Positions 24,150 through 36,226 of a stretch of DNA of 64,000 nucleotides are shown piece after piece. The stretch is from Ilex aquifolium. Its lineage: Eukaryota > Streptophyta > Magnoliopsida > Aquifoliales > Aquifoliaceae. Location of the stretch: positions 41,217,642 to 41,281,641 of the forward strand of contig OX637394.1 of the NCBI GenBank assembly GCA_951799425.1, in the 5' to 3' direction. Within the stretch, counting starts at the first letter, position 1, and every line of letters begins with the position of its first letter. Both the position numbers and the translations under genes were made by a program. The notes beneath the pieces were generated by a model. The model was not told where the DNA came from. It ran no database searches and saw only the letters and a list, made by a program, of their open reading frames with translations.

Positions 24150-24530
24150 AGTTTGATTGAAGATTCAGTTTCATTTCGAGTTAAAAAAAAAAAAAGAAAC
24201 TCATATTGAAGTTTATAACCTAAGTTTAGCTTGAGTTGATTTTTAAACCTTCACAACCCCTTCGAGTTGTACTCCTTCTTTGATACTAATTTATGATGTG
24301 ATCAACAATTCTATTCTTAAATGTAAATTGATATATCACTATTATGATGAACAATCACCGTAAATAACTAACTATCCTAATGAATACTAATGTACCTATA
24401 ACATAAAAAAAAAACACGAGAAAAGTGGTGGAGAAAGATTCGAGAGAGTGGCACAATAGAGCCTCTAAAAAGGGGATACGTCTTTTATTTGACAAAAATT
24501 GATCGCTTGACCTCCCGATTTGAAAGAATA

Positions 24531-25888
24531 CTAGGGGTAACCTGTGCCTGAAGGCACGGTGCAACATAAGTGAGAAGTGATGAATTTGAGAGGGTAAAAA
24601 TTCAATGTGAATGGTTTTGAGAGAGATATTGGAGGCCGTTAGATGAGTCTATTTGAGACCGTCGAATTGACTTTTTAAAGTCTGCTCTATTTAATATTAT
24701 AGATTTGACACAAATAAAAGTAATAATCTATAATATTTAATCTTCTTACAAATTCTATATTTTACTCATTTTTGGCTATATATTCCATAATTTTTGAACC
24801 AAATGAAGTTCCAACAAATCATATCAATACTCTAAGGAATCAATTTTAGTTTACTAATTTTAAGAGATTTGGTATGGACTTTTTTTTTTTTGGTTCTAAT
24901 ACCCAACTTGTTTGACCCGATTAATTTTCTTTTTCATAAATCATTACAGCAGGCCCAATTAAGAATATCCAAAAAAAAATAAAAAATCAAGGTGGTAAAA
25001 TTCAATCTGAATGGTTTTCAGAGATATGTTGGTGGTCGTTAGATGAGTTTATTTGAAACTGTCGGATGAACTTATTGAAGTCTTTCCTGTTTTATATTAT
25101 AGATAAATCTACGAAATATGATAGAATTGACTTAAAAAAAACATTGATTTATATATATGTAATCAAAATCGAACATTAATTTATATACATGTAATCAAAA
25201 TCAAGTCAAATCTAATAAAAATTAAAAATCTAATTTATCAAAAAACATATCGCCAAATATGTTTTATCAAAAAAAGTTATACAAATATCATTTATAAAAT
25301 ATTATTTTTTTTAATTAGTACAAGTTATTACAAAATTATTAATTTATAAGAATATATTAACGTTGAATTTTCTTAAGAGATAAAAAAAATTAGTCTTAAA
25401 CTTTTGATTCAAGATATGTGTAAGACATGTTATTTGAGATAATTAATTAAATAAATAAAATTAAAATTAATTATATCCAATATAAATGTGTTAAGTTGCG
25501 CCCTTGTTTTTTTTATTTGTTAAATTGATGAGTTTTTTTTAATCAAAATGTTATTATTGTGTCTTATAAAAATTAAAATGTACACTACACAGATGATATT
25601 AATGGCAAATTTGACTCGTTTAATTATTATGTTAAAGAAAATCCTGTATTCTAAGATCAGCCGTAATCGTTGACCGATTAGAGGGAAAATACTAAGGAAA
25701 AAATGGTAATTTCTAGACCGTTTGATGAATGAATTTGAGATCGTAGGATGTGTCCAAAATTAGCCGTAATTGTTGACCGGTTAGGGGGGAATATTAAGGG
25801 GAAAAAAATGTAATTTCTTGACCGTTAGATGAATGAATTTGAGACCGTAGGATGAGCTTGTTGAAGCCGCTATGGTTTATATTATAGA
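24531..25888 (-). mobile_element. Helitron insertion, proven by an empty site (H2)
   Basis: On the minus strand it starts with TCTATAATATAAAC (25888). It ends with the hairpin CCGTGCCT-tc-AGGCACAGG followed by TTACCCCTAG (24531). The host reads GAATA before and TTGGGAG after; the sister copy has GAATATTGGGAG uninterrupted at 437-448. The insertion is therefore exactly between A and T, without target duplication. Two more 5'-like ends (ATTATAGA at 24696-24703 and 25096-25103) and a tandem repeat of GACCGTTAGATGAATG near the true 5' end suggest a composite of several rounds. It has no Rep/helicase, so it is non-autonomous. Confidence 0.92.
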
Positions 25889-26299
25889 TTGGGAGAATTC
25901 AAGTGTTTTGTTTTTATCTTAGCAGAATTCAAGTTGATCAACTAAATTAGGCATAATTTGTCATCTGATCAACAATTTGAAAGATGTATTCTCTATAACT
26001 ATGAATTTCATTGGACTTAGAAATGATATATTGGAATAATCCGTTGAGCCTTCCAATATAAATAAGTTGGTTGTTTCGCTCCTTGACCCTAAGGTGATAC
26101 ATATCTTATAAAAACTGTCACAATCAATAATAGGAAGAATACAACTCCGAGACAATGAACAAAGCCTTAATTAAATATATTGGTCCAAATATGATCACTT
26201 GGATCGGATAAGGAACAACAATTCTGGCAGCTTACTTGGCCATATTCGACTGCAATATTCCAATTTTTGTCTCAACCCCAGCTTGTTTGAACTATGTTC

Positions 26300-26561
26300 T
26301 TTCTTTTTTTTCTTTTTCTTTTTTTGTTGTTTAAAAAATGGGTGAGAAAAAGGAGAGCGCTCAGAGACGATCCTGATAGGTTTTTATTGGTGGGATTATG
26401 AGACCCCTGACAGCGCCTATTACTCTGCTCTAGAACGAACTTAGTTAAGTTAGCATAGTAGTCTACCACTGAGCCCCAATGTAGAGTCTAAGACTCGAAC
26501 CTCCAACATCAAAGAAAGAAGTTCGATTGGTTCTCCCCTGGACCACCCCACTCGGTGGTGG
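26300..26561 (-). mobile_element. tRNA-derived SINE, duplication copy 2
   Basis: Counterpart of 853-1110, with the same boxes and the same flanking repeat ACTATGTTC (26291-26299 and 26562-26570). Confidence 0.7.
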
Positions 26562-27037
26562 ACTATGTTCCTTCAATTCTTTTTATATATGAGCAATGTT
26601 CCTTAGACATAATTTAGTGGATCTTATTTACGGTCTTAATCACTCTTAACTATTAGTTTGACAATGGGTTCCATTATTAATTGGACCTGCTACCAATTCA
26701 ATAATTACGATATATTAGGCCAACAAATAGGTCTTAATAGTGTTTTCTTTTTATACATTGTTGTTATTCACCGTGGATATGTGATTTTGTGTGTATAATT
26801 CAAAAGTTTCGTATGTAATAACCACACTAACAAAAAAAGAAGGAAAAAAAATAGGAGTCTTGTTAATACACTAGCGTGTTTCGTGCAAATCACGTTATTT
26901 TAGTACGTAAAATTTAAATTTAAATGAATTACTGTGGTTAAAAGATTAAAAATTAAATTGTAATATAAACCATCAGATCTAAACGACTTAGACTATTGTT
27001 GTTCTTTTTTAAGTAAGAAGCTCAAGCGGGTCAAAAC

Positions 27038-28299
27038 CAGGGGCGGCCCAAGGTCAAGCGGGGCCTTAGGCAAAATTTTTATATGAGGCCCTATTAATAT
27101 TTTGTCTATATTTTATTTTTTCATTATTATAATATTTTTATGTTTTAAAAAATTATTTTTTATTTTCTTAAAAATTTAAAATATTGACCAAGTTTTTATA
27201 CTCAAGTTTTGACAATAATTTTTTAATATATAATATTGTTAATTCATTCAATCTTAGTTGATTGTAAATAAAATTTTATCAATTTAAGTTTTCAACAAGT
27301 AATTTAATAATAGAATATGTGAGCAAAGAATAATTTTAAGATAATAAAGAATCATTCTTTACCCATGACTAATGTGCACGCATGAAGTACAAATTATTTA
27401 GACTGAAAATTTATATTAAGACAAAAAAAGAACCAATTTTATAGATTTTCACCACAATAAATAATGAATATAAATTTTCTATGTGAGTGAGGGAAATACA
27501 ACTATGAACACACCCAAAATATTTAGAAAAATTTAAATCAAAGCTCACACGAATGAGTAATTTTGGACCCAAAAAAATTAGATATTGATTTGAACTATTA
27601 AAATTTGAGCCCTAAAAATTTGAATCATATCTAAAATACAAAAAATAAAAATAAAAAAGACTATTATACTAAAGTGGTAAATTTTATAGAGGCCTTTAAA
27701 ATTTAGGCTTAACCAAGTAGAGAGTAATTTTGGATCTAATAAAATTAGATATTGATTTGAACTAATAAAATTTAGGCCCTACAAATTTTAATCATATCTA
27801 AAATAAAAAATAAAGAAGGGTAATTTAGAAGCCGGTACAAAAATTTAGACTTATTTGAGCTAAACTATATTAAACAAACTTATTTTGCCTTAAGTGCATT
27901 TTTTTGAAAAAAGACTAAAAGGGTATTTATTACTTCATTACTCTCTCTCCTCTCTCTCCTCTCTCTTCATTACTCTTTTACTATCTCTTTCCTATTTTCT
28001 CTCTATCTATTTCTCTCTCTCTCTCTCTCTCACATATTGATAAAAAAAATTTTAAATATGTAAAGATTTGATTTAATTTTTTCATCTCTCTCTCCCCTTA
28101 TTTTTTCTCTCTCTCACTCCTTCTCCTCTTATTTCCTTATTCTCTCTCCTTATATCAATGTTACACAACACAATTATACTAATCAGTTACACCAATTAGA
28201 ATTAGGCCTACTACACTAAAGAGATAAATATTGTAGGGGCCTCTAAAATTTGGGGCCCTAGACAAACAACTTAGATGCCTAAGAGTTGGGCCGGCCCCG
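27038..28299. mobile_element. Non-autonomous hAT-like element, proven by an empty site
   Basis: The ends are CAGGGGCGGCCCAA and, on the complement, CGGGGCCGGCCCAA. The host octamer (G/C)TCAAAAC lies on both sides (27030-27037 and 28300-28307), while the sister copy has a single TTCAAAAC near 1583-1590. The interior is AT-rich with CT-rich runs at about 27945-28035 and no transposase. An 8-bp duplication with one mismatch and CAGGGGCGG ends fit the hAT superfamily. Confidence 0.85.
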
Positions 28300-28552
28300 C
28301 TCAAAACAAGAAGTTTTGTTTTATTATTATATAGATTTTGATGTTCTCCGATCAACATTAGATTTTAGACAAAAAGTCAGTACTTGTTGGGGCCAGAAAA
28401 TGGCTCATGACCCTTACTTAATTCTGAAAGCTAAAAGTACTGAAAAGGAACATCTTTTATAATTTTTTAAATATTACAATTTTACCTTAAAATGTTTCAC
28501 AATCTTATTAAACTATAAAATGCTATTTTCTTCAAAAACCTCAATCTCCCTA

Positions 28553-28700
28553 AAACACACACACACACAACACAGATACACACTGCACACAGATTTATAA
28601 ACACACACACACGCACACATAATTACATATGCACACACACACAAAATACACCCACATAAATTACACACACACAAAAAATACACCCACATAAATTACACAC
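28553..28700. repeat. CA-rich microsatellite tract
   Basis: Interrupted (CA)n runs. The counterpart in duplication copy 1 is at about 1836-1945 and has a different length, so the tract has expanded or shrunk since duplication. Confidence 0.8.
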
Positions 28701-29123
28701 ATCTTTTAAGTAGTTTAATTTTTTAAATATTTTTTATTGTTCGGTTAAACAACAACATATACATTTAACATTGTTTGATTTTCTGTTAAAAAATGGTTAT
28801 TAGATAAATGCATATTTTATCAAATTTTTCAAAGTAAAGTGTGATAGAATAAGTATGAAAATTAATTTATTTTCAAACGTCAGTTCTGTGTAGTTATCAA
28901 ATAGTTTGTTTAATTCAATTTTTAAATTTCAATGAATATCAAACAGTCTCCGAATTAAAAATTTAACTTTCAGCACTTAAAATTCAGTATTCAATATTTA
29001 ATTTTTGATTTTATCAAACATCACCTAAGGCTCATGAAGAAGGTGGTGGGATCAAAACAGGCTCAACAGTTAGCCCACTTAAAGCCTAATGAACACACTA
29101 CAGATTATGTGAGAGAAAATATT

Positions 29124-30676
29124 TATTATAATGGCAAAAACACGTTATCATCGTTACGTGGTGTTATTTTCCAATAAAAACATAAAAAGTGAGCAAATAG
29201 ATCCTACATATTTTAGTAACCACCACTCTATGTCATTTGTAACAACCTCATGGAAAAAAAATAGGGTCTACTTTTATCTATTTTGTTGCATTTCTATTGT
29301 ATGGCGACACCACATGATATTAATGATATGATGTCACCATTATACTGAATATTTACTCGTACTTTGGACAGGGCTGACATTGTTGCGATAAATCGAACTA
29401 GAATCTGAACTCGATATATTATATTTCACAGACTCGAATTTGGATATACCTATATTCAATCTGATTATAATCTAATCCAAATTATTTATATATTTTTATA
29501 TAAATATTAAAGAAATTATATGATTGTTTACATAAATTTAGTTGAATTTTAGGTATAATTTATTAGAATTTAGTTAATTAAGTTATTCGGATTGGATCGA
29601 ATTTTCAAATCAAATTGCGGATTGTTAACGGATTCGTACATGATCCATGAAAAATAAAATTTATCGAATTATTGGATCGGCCTTTTAAAATTGAATTCGA
29701 ATTCAGATCAATCAAAATCTGATCTGAACACAACCCATTGACATACCTATTTCCAACCCCTACGGAAATTGCTTACAATTCCAAATATATATAAAACATC
29801 ACATATTAGGGTATTACAATTAACAATCAACTAGCATAACCGATGTTACAAGAATTTAACTTGATTATACTTAGCTAGTTACATCTTCCTCAACCCATTG
29901 TAATATCGAAAGTATATGTATAAAAATCAATATTTTTTTTTTGAAACCCACTTCATTCATTTGGGGTCACTTCTATAATTAGATAACCAGCACTGAAAAT
30001 CGTCTTTATATTGGATGATTTGGTATTTTGATGATCCCTCCCTCATTCACCGCTTATTTTTATTGAACTCAACCTAACATCCCACCATACCCAACTTTTC
30101 TTTTCAAGGAGAGATACACGTGTACTTGCCGTCACAAATCTGAATGGATTTACCAGAAAGATCCATCCATTTGACGGAACTAGAAGGTCCACATTGGGTG
30201 AAGTTAAACAGTTGCAGTGCTTAATTGGAATAAAATATAGTTTGGGGATTACAATGAAATTCGTGATATAATTTTGGTGGCCAGATAAATAATTGGGTGA
30301 ATCACACTTTTCACCCAAAATATTTCAAAACTTCTTAATTTGCAGTCCCACGATTAATTTTTTTGTATTATATTCTTAGAGTGTGTTTGGCAATTCATGA
30401 ATGGACTGGACTGGCTTGGATTTAAATCCCAAACAGTCCAGTGAAATCCCAATGAGCCGGATTTGTAAGGGAATAAAATTAATTTGTGTTATCCAATTCC
30501 TGGTTTGGATAGTGCATTATGATGTGGTTGAGATATGGACAAACTACAATTTTTTATTAAACATCTAATACATTTGACATTAATTGACCATTTTACCCTT
30601 GAATTCTATTCAATCCTACCTCCTTTTTGGCTTGACAATTGTTGGTTACCACTTTTTTGTTTTTTTATCTTTTTGA
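29124..30676. other. Gene-free AT-rich interval
   Basis: No coding region is supported. About 29370-29760 is rich in short words such as GATCCGAATT and GAATTCGAATTC and may be an old repeat. The short open frames here have no recognisable domain. Confidence 0.5.
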
Positions 30677-30860
30677 TCATTGTTGGTTATCAGTTTGTAT
30701 GATACAATTTCTACACTCCTCATGTAAATAGGCAATGCCTCTGGCAGTCCCCATTGCAACCCGAAATCTAACATCCCAACTCAAACTCTGACCACCCTTC
30801 TTCAAATACACACTCAAAGGACCATTAGGCATGTAATCATAAACTGATAAGGTGACTCTC
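30677..30860 (-). pseudogene. Receptor-like protein kinase fragment
   Basis: The minus strand encodes a piece of a kinase domain: VYDYMPNGPLSVYL, then GGQSLSWDVRFRVAMGTARG and IAYLHEECRNCII. This is the hinge-to-alpha-E region of plant receptor-like kinases, close to lectin S-type receptors. The catalytic HCD/HRD motif that should follow has decayed to QTD, and nothing of the remaining kinase or receptor is found on either side. It is a relic, probably moved here as a fragment. Confidence 0.75.
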
Positions 30861-30958
30861 ATAATGACTTCTTTTGTCATTTTTGTCAAATATCAATGTT
30901 TTTATTGTGAGGGCCACATAACACATTTGATGAAAATTACAATGGTAGTCAATGTGAG

Positions 30959-31264
30959 TAGGATTGTCAATTTTATCTATTGACATGAAGTCGACTTGAC
31001 GGAAAATCAAAAAATGACATGGCCAATTGAACACGAATGATAAATAGGTCAAAATAAAATTAAACATAAATATTGTAACTAACTGGTAATATAGGCAAAA
31101 AATAAGTATTTTATATATATTTTTATAATTTTTTTATATAGTATCATATGAGATGTTGTAGAGTTAAATAATTTTTTTATTAATAAGAATGTTGACATGA
31201 ATACGATACGTACTAAAAATAATACGATCGAAAATGACATGACATGACACGATTAACACCCCTA
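30959..31264. mobile_element. hAT-type MITE, second copy
   Basis: The ends TAGGATTGTCAATTTT and GATTAACACCCCTA match the MITE at 23877-24149. The flanking octamers AATGTGAG and AGTATGAG agree at six of eight positions, consistent with an old 8-bp duplication. Confidence 0.65.
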
Positions 31265-31417
31265 AGTATGAGAGACATCTTGCAATTATTTTATGACATT
31301 AAGGGTATAATTTGAGAAATTTATTCATTAAGGGTGTAAATTGAGAATTTTAAAATTTTTTGAGGGTACAAAGTGTGATTCACCCTAAATAATTTACTCA
31401 CTAATTTATGTTACGGA

Positions 31418-31604
31418 GCTATAAATAACAGTATCGGGTCTGACCTTCAATTCTCTCTCTTCGAATTCAAGGCCTAACCCTAGCTTCCTCGCTACATAGT
31501 TGTTGACATCTTGGCCTCATCCGAAGCTGTGGACCATCTTCAAACCCTTTCGCTTTATTACATTCACACTCAGAGGTTCCTCAGATCTGAAATCCTCAAG
31601 CTTC
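31418..31604 (+). promoter_or_regulatory. TATA box and 5' leader of the RNA-binding protein gene
   Basis: GCTATAAATAAC at 31419-31430 is a good TATA box for a transcript starting near 31450-31465. The leader to the ATG at 31605 contains CTCTCTC and no obvious upstream coding frame of length. Confidence 0.55.
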
Positions 31605-31649
31605 ATGGGCTCCAAGAGGGGTGACTTTGGCGATGGAGCCAGTCCCGGG

Positions 31650-31680
<31 letters not shown>

Positions 31681-34277
31681 CCCTCAAATTAGGGTTTTTG
31701 TTCTATATCCATGTATTAGAGACTATCTAAGATTTTTGTCTTCCTGTTGTGTGTTACAGAAAGATTTTCATTGGCGGCTTAGCGAAAGACACTACCTTGG
31801 GTTAGTTTTCAAATTCACTCAAATTTTCATGAACAAAGACACGCTGACATATATATGTAGTGATTATTCTTTGGTAAGAACGAAAACTTTGCTTTCTTTT
31901 TACTGATTTGTTGTGGGGTGTGTGTGTGTGCGTGTAGATACGTTTGTGAAGTACTTTGGGAAGTATGGAGAGATAACCGATTCGGTTATAATGAAAGATC
32001 GGCACACCGGTCGTCCAAGGGGTTTTGGTTTTATCACCTATGCCGATCCCTCGGTTGTAGACACTGTTATTGCTGAAACCCATATCATCAATGGAAAACA
32101 AGTGAGTATGACTTGGATTTTTATATTAGGAATTTTTGTTGATCTATTTTTCTTTTGGGTTATTTCTATTTTTGTATGCTTGGCTGGGTTTCATAGAGAC
32201 GGAGGGAAAGAAGGGAAAATAATGGGTTGAAACTATACTAAATATTTTTAGTGGGTTTTATAAAGAAACTTGGAAGTCTCCGAATCAAAGGTAAATCTGA
32301 CTTTTAAGTTTTTTGTAATTTGCACTGGTTTCTTTCTATATATATATATATTTTTTTTTTTTTTGTAATTAAGACTTATTTTTTACCCTAAGTTTATGAA
32401 GGTTGGTATTAACAATCGTTGGTTGGGTTGGTTTGGAAGAACGAAAGTTGTAACTTCACATCACACAACTACTTATCTCAGGCTCAGCTGACCAAACTTA
32501 TGAAAACAAAAAGGACGATTGTGAATAAACCAATAAAAAAAAAGGAAAAAGAAAAATTTCAGTTCATAATTTGTTTTGCAAGTTGTAGCAGCCAATGTTT
32601 GCTTTCGAACATTCTGCATGAACATTGTTGTTTTCCTTTTGAAAATAGTGTAAATGCTTCATTTGATTGAATAGAAGGGCAGTGAATTTGTCATTTCTTA
32701 TGATGGAACTATGATGCTTGTTATAGAAGATATTATGTATCGTTATGGCTTGTTAAACAGCCTGACTAGAATGAACTTAGGTTGATTTTGCTAGTTTAAT
32801 AAAATCTCTACATATTATCGTTTTTGATGCTTATGTATTTATGGTACTTTTATTTTGATACATTTCAAATTTTCTGTAAAGAAAGTTCTCTCACATACAC
32901 GTGGCTTGATTAAAAATATTTCACCTTAGTTACATATCGTACTAAATTCCTGATAATGTCATTTGGAACGAAATTTTTTCCCCCTTAGGTCATTTTCCCG
33001 TGAGAAGGCGTAGGAGTGAGTTTCACACAAATTAAGAATTGAACTGTTTGTTTGCAGGTTGAGATCAAAAGAACGATTCCAAAAGGCTCTGCTGAATCCA
33101 AGGATTTTAGAACAAAGAAAGTATTTGTTGGTGGGATTCCAACGTCTGTAACTGAAGGTCAGACATTTAGCATTTTAATTATTAGTTGTTATAGTAATTA
33201 GTATCATGATTCCCATTGTCATCGTCGTTGTTAAGTGATATTTTATTATGTTTTAAAATTTTTCTTCCCCCTCTTGTCCTCCTCACATTTGAAAGTTGAA
33301 ACAATTGTTGTGGTCAGATGAGTTCAAGAATTTCTTCTCAAACTATGGGAAAGTGGTGGAGCACGAGATTATTCGAGATCACGCGACCAAACGCTCTCGA
33401 GGCTTTGGGTTTGTTGTATTTGATAATGAACAAGTTGTTGATAATATGCTGGTTGATGGTAATATGATTGATATGGCTGGTACAAAGGTGAGTTTGATCA
33501 GGCGGTCCCTCATCATATTAGATGTCCTTGGTCATAGCTGCAGTATTTGTACAACAGGAAAAGGTTTCACTATAATAGATTTTCGTAATGGTATCTTTAT
33601 ATTTCAACAGCTTGTGGGAATCATACTATCTAATTTTGATGAACTAAGCATAGGTTTTATTTCTTTTTTTTTTGTTTGAAACTTCCTTTTTCACTGTTTA
33701 GTGCTTAGCTGTCTAAATAATTGATAGGCTGGAAGACATAGGTTAACTTGCTTCTTTGCTGTAGGTTGAGGTCAAGAAGGCTGAACCAAAGAAACCCTCA
33801 AACCCAGCTTCGGCTTCTGCATATGGTAGTGACTCTAGGGGACGTGCATACGATGATAGTTTTGGTGGATTTGGCAACTCCTATAGCGGGTTCGGCAGAG
33901 GCAGTTTTGGCCCTGCTTCTTATAGGTCATTTGAAGGTAGGTTTGGTGACTATGGTGGGTATGGCGGCAGTGGTGGTCAATTTGGTGGTCGCTATGGGGA
34001 CTTTGGTGGTAGTGATTTTGGTGGTTATCGTGAAGAGCCATCACTTGGCTATTCTAGTCGCTTTGGTTCTTATGCTGGAGGGTACGTTGGGGGATATGGT
34101 GGGAGTGGTCTAGGTGCATATGGCCGTGGAGGTGCAGACTATGGGAGTTATGGCGGGGCAGGCTCTGGTGCTGGTTATGATTCTGGCCCAGGTGCTGGTT
34201 ATGGTGGAGCAGGAGGGCTGTATGGAAGTAGGGCAGGTTATAGTGGCGGTAGTCGTTACCACCCCTACGCCAGGTAG
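31605..34277 (+). CDS. Two-RRM glycine-rich RNA-binding protein (hnRNP A/B or Musashi-like)
   Basis: Predicted to bind RNA in nucleus and/or cytoplasm and act in mRNA processing or stability. Exons are 31605-31648, 31760-31800, 31938-32101, 33058-33157, 33318-33487 and 33765-34277. All introns are GT-AG and phases agree, giving 343 residues. RRM1 covers about 16-90 with RNP2 KIFIGG and RNP1 RGFGFITY. RRM2 covers about 104-180 with KVFVGG and RGFGFVVF. From about 190 the tail is Gly/Tyr/Ser-rich (GGYGG, YGGAGG, GAGYG) and ends RYHPYAR, typical of prion-like hnRNP tails. The start is the first ATG after the TATA box and gives the expected short acidic/basic lead MGSKRGDFGDG. Intron 1 opens with a CT run, intron 2 ends with a TG run, and intron 3 is the longest (956 bp). 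The gene looks intact. Confidence 0.95.
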
Positions 34278-35560
34278 ATTTCCTAAGCATAGGAGTTGCA
34301 CACTGTATCTCTGTTATTGCTCTTGTGGTTCAGAGTTGGTAGACATTCAAAGTTCTTCCTGCCAGGAGACAATATCTAGAAGATCAGAAGAACCATTAGT
34401 TTTTTCTGTTCACTCTATGTCTTAGAGAACCAGATATAGATAATCATCTCTAGAGTATCACCATGTCTGTCTTTTTAAGCTAGTATTGTTTTATTGTAAA
34501 ATTTGAGTTTGAGTTGATGTATTTTCTAAGGATTTACTTGTTAACTGTGCTTGTTATTCCATACATGGACTTAGAAGTGGTCATGGCAAAGCAGTTCTTA
34601 GGTCGGGGTACTCTTACCAGGTTTTGTTATAGTTAGTTTTTTGTGTGCTTTCTGCAACATTTGTGCTAATCTGCAGTGGTGGACCCCTGCCCCTTTCTTT
34701 TCCCTTTTGGTGGGCCGTTTCTGATAAGTCTGCAGAGGTGCTTAAGTATCCAAATTTACTTGGATATTTACAAGCTGTCATTCGTTGTGTGCTCCCATTG
34801 CATGGTAATTTGGATGAGTTGTGATTTTTGGAGTCCTGGTTTAGCTCACAAGTTCATTTCCTGGGCTAGTGTTCAGACTTGAGGCTTAATTATGGTGCCA
34901 ATTGAATTGGTTTATGCACTGCAGAGGTATGGGCTAACCCATTGCTTCTAGAGGCAGGGATTTTCATGGTTACATCTTTTTTGGGTTTTTATCGAGCTGA
35001 CTGATTTAATTGCACGCATAACTTGTTGTAATGCTGATTCTGTGGACACATTTGTTCTTAAAGTTAACGTTTGATGTTTTTCCTGGATGGTCCTCTAGAT
35101 TTGGTTTTTGTTGATGTGTAATCAATGTCAATCATTTAATCGTTGTGTTGTAGTGATTTCTGCTAATGCTATGCTTTTCTCGTAAGCCACGGTGGGACCC
35201 TGTTGTATAACAATCCTTTCAAAGGCATCCAATAGAATTTTGAAATGTACATTTTCCTTAGCACTATATGGATTACTTGAAATCTGTTATCAATGGAAGC
35301 TGGTTTTGACTCTTTGATTGATACCTCTTGGCTTGGGTGACAAATTTTTTCCTTTAAAGATTGTTGCTGAATGATGAAGCATGCGAAGTTTGATTGTTTT
35401 TCAGTAATTGCCGATGTACGTAAGTGTTTTAATCCTATCCGAATGGTAGAAGTACAACAAATATGTATAGAGCAATATGAGTAAAGATTGGATACTTGTC
35501 TTCTTTCACACCTGGATTAGCGGGCATAAGAGTTTCTAGTTCAATGGCCTTGTTTGGTTT
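34278..35560 (+). other. 3' untranslated region and downstream flank of the RNA-binding protein gene
   Basis: T-rich plus-strand DNA with no protein-coding frame worth calling. It probably includes the 3' untranslated region. The exact polyadenylation site is not clear, as no isolated canonical AATAAA is convincing close to the stop. Confidence 0.4.
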
Positions 35561-35990
35561 GCATTTCAGAAATTGTTTTTTGTTTTTAAAGAGAGTTTTT
35601 AAGAGAAAAGTTGTTTGGTTGTTTGGTTAGTTGTTTTTTGTTTTTATTTTTTGAAATATGACCACAAAAATTAGGTAGATTTATTGAACAAGTTAGAGTT
35701 GTTTTGTGTGTTTTTAAAAATTACTTTTTCAGAATTTAGAGAACCCCACCACCACCACCTCCACCAAGTCCACCACACCACCAACACAACCACTACACTT
35801 CTATCACCACCACCACACTTCTACTATCACTACATATATGTTTTAATAGTTTTTTGGGTAATTGTCCAAATAAGTTTTATTGTTTTTTTTAGTTCTGTAG
35901 AACTGTTTTTGGAATTATATAATTAAACAACACAAAAAAACTCCAAAAATAGTTTTCTAAAATTCTTTCCCAAAAACATTTTTCGGATAC
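35561..35990. repeat. Low-complexity repeat with CCACCA run
   Basis: T-rich sequence (TTGTTTGGTTTG, GTTTTTTG) flanks a short CACCACCACC stretch at about 35744-35832, and a partly complementary A-rich part follows. It resembles a short non-autonomous element but no clean ends were found. Confidence 0.35.
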
Positions 35991-36226
35991 CTTTGTGTTT
36001 GAGACGCAAACAACACTGGGCTCGTAGAGGGAGGATGCTGAAGACCCCGGCCCCTTCTTGTCAGAGGAGTGGTGTATTGATTATTATTGGAATTGTGGTG
36101 CCTCATATTGTTCAATTACATAATGTTTGGCATCAGGGAGTCTTTTCTGGCTGTGGCCTTCACCTCCCTTCCCAGACTGATAAGCGCTTTTGGTGCATGG
36201 CGTGCCAGAACCTTTTCTTCAACTAT

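Larger units (their letters stand above)
24087..29123. repeat. Segmental duplication, copy 2
   Basis: Second copy of the block at 1-2369 in the same orientation. It is interrupted by a Helitron (24531-25888) and a hAT-like element (27038-28299) that copy 1 lacks. With these removed the lengths nearly agree (2417 against 2369 bp). Similarity ends with GAAAATATT at 29123. Confidence 0.9.

Noticed and set aside
30380-30620. Possible MITE beginning GTGTGTTTGGCAATTC
   Set aside because: No complementary end or target duplication could be found.
33748-34425. Alternative frames over the last exon of the RNA-binding protein gene
   Set aside because: Shadows of the glycine-rich coding frame, which is fixed by splice phase and the RRM domains.
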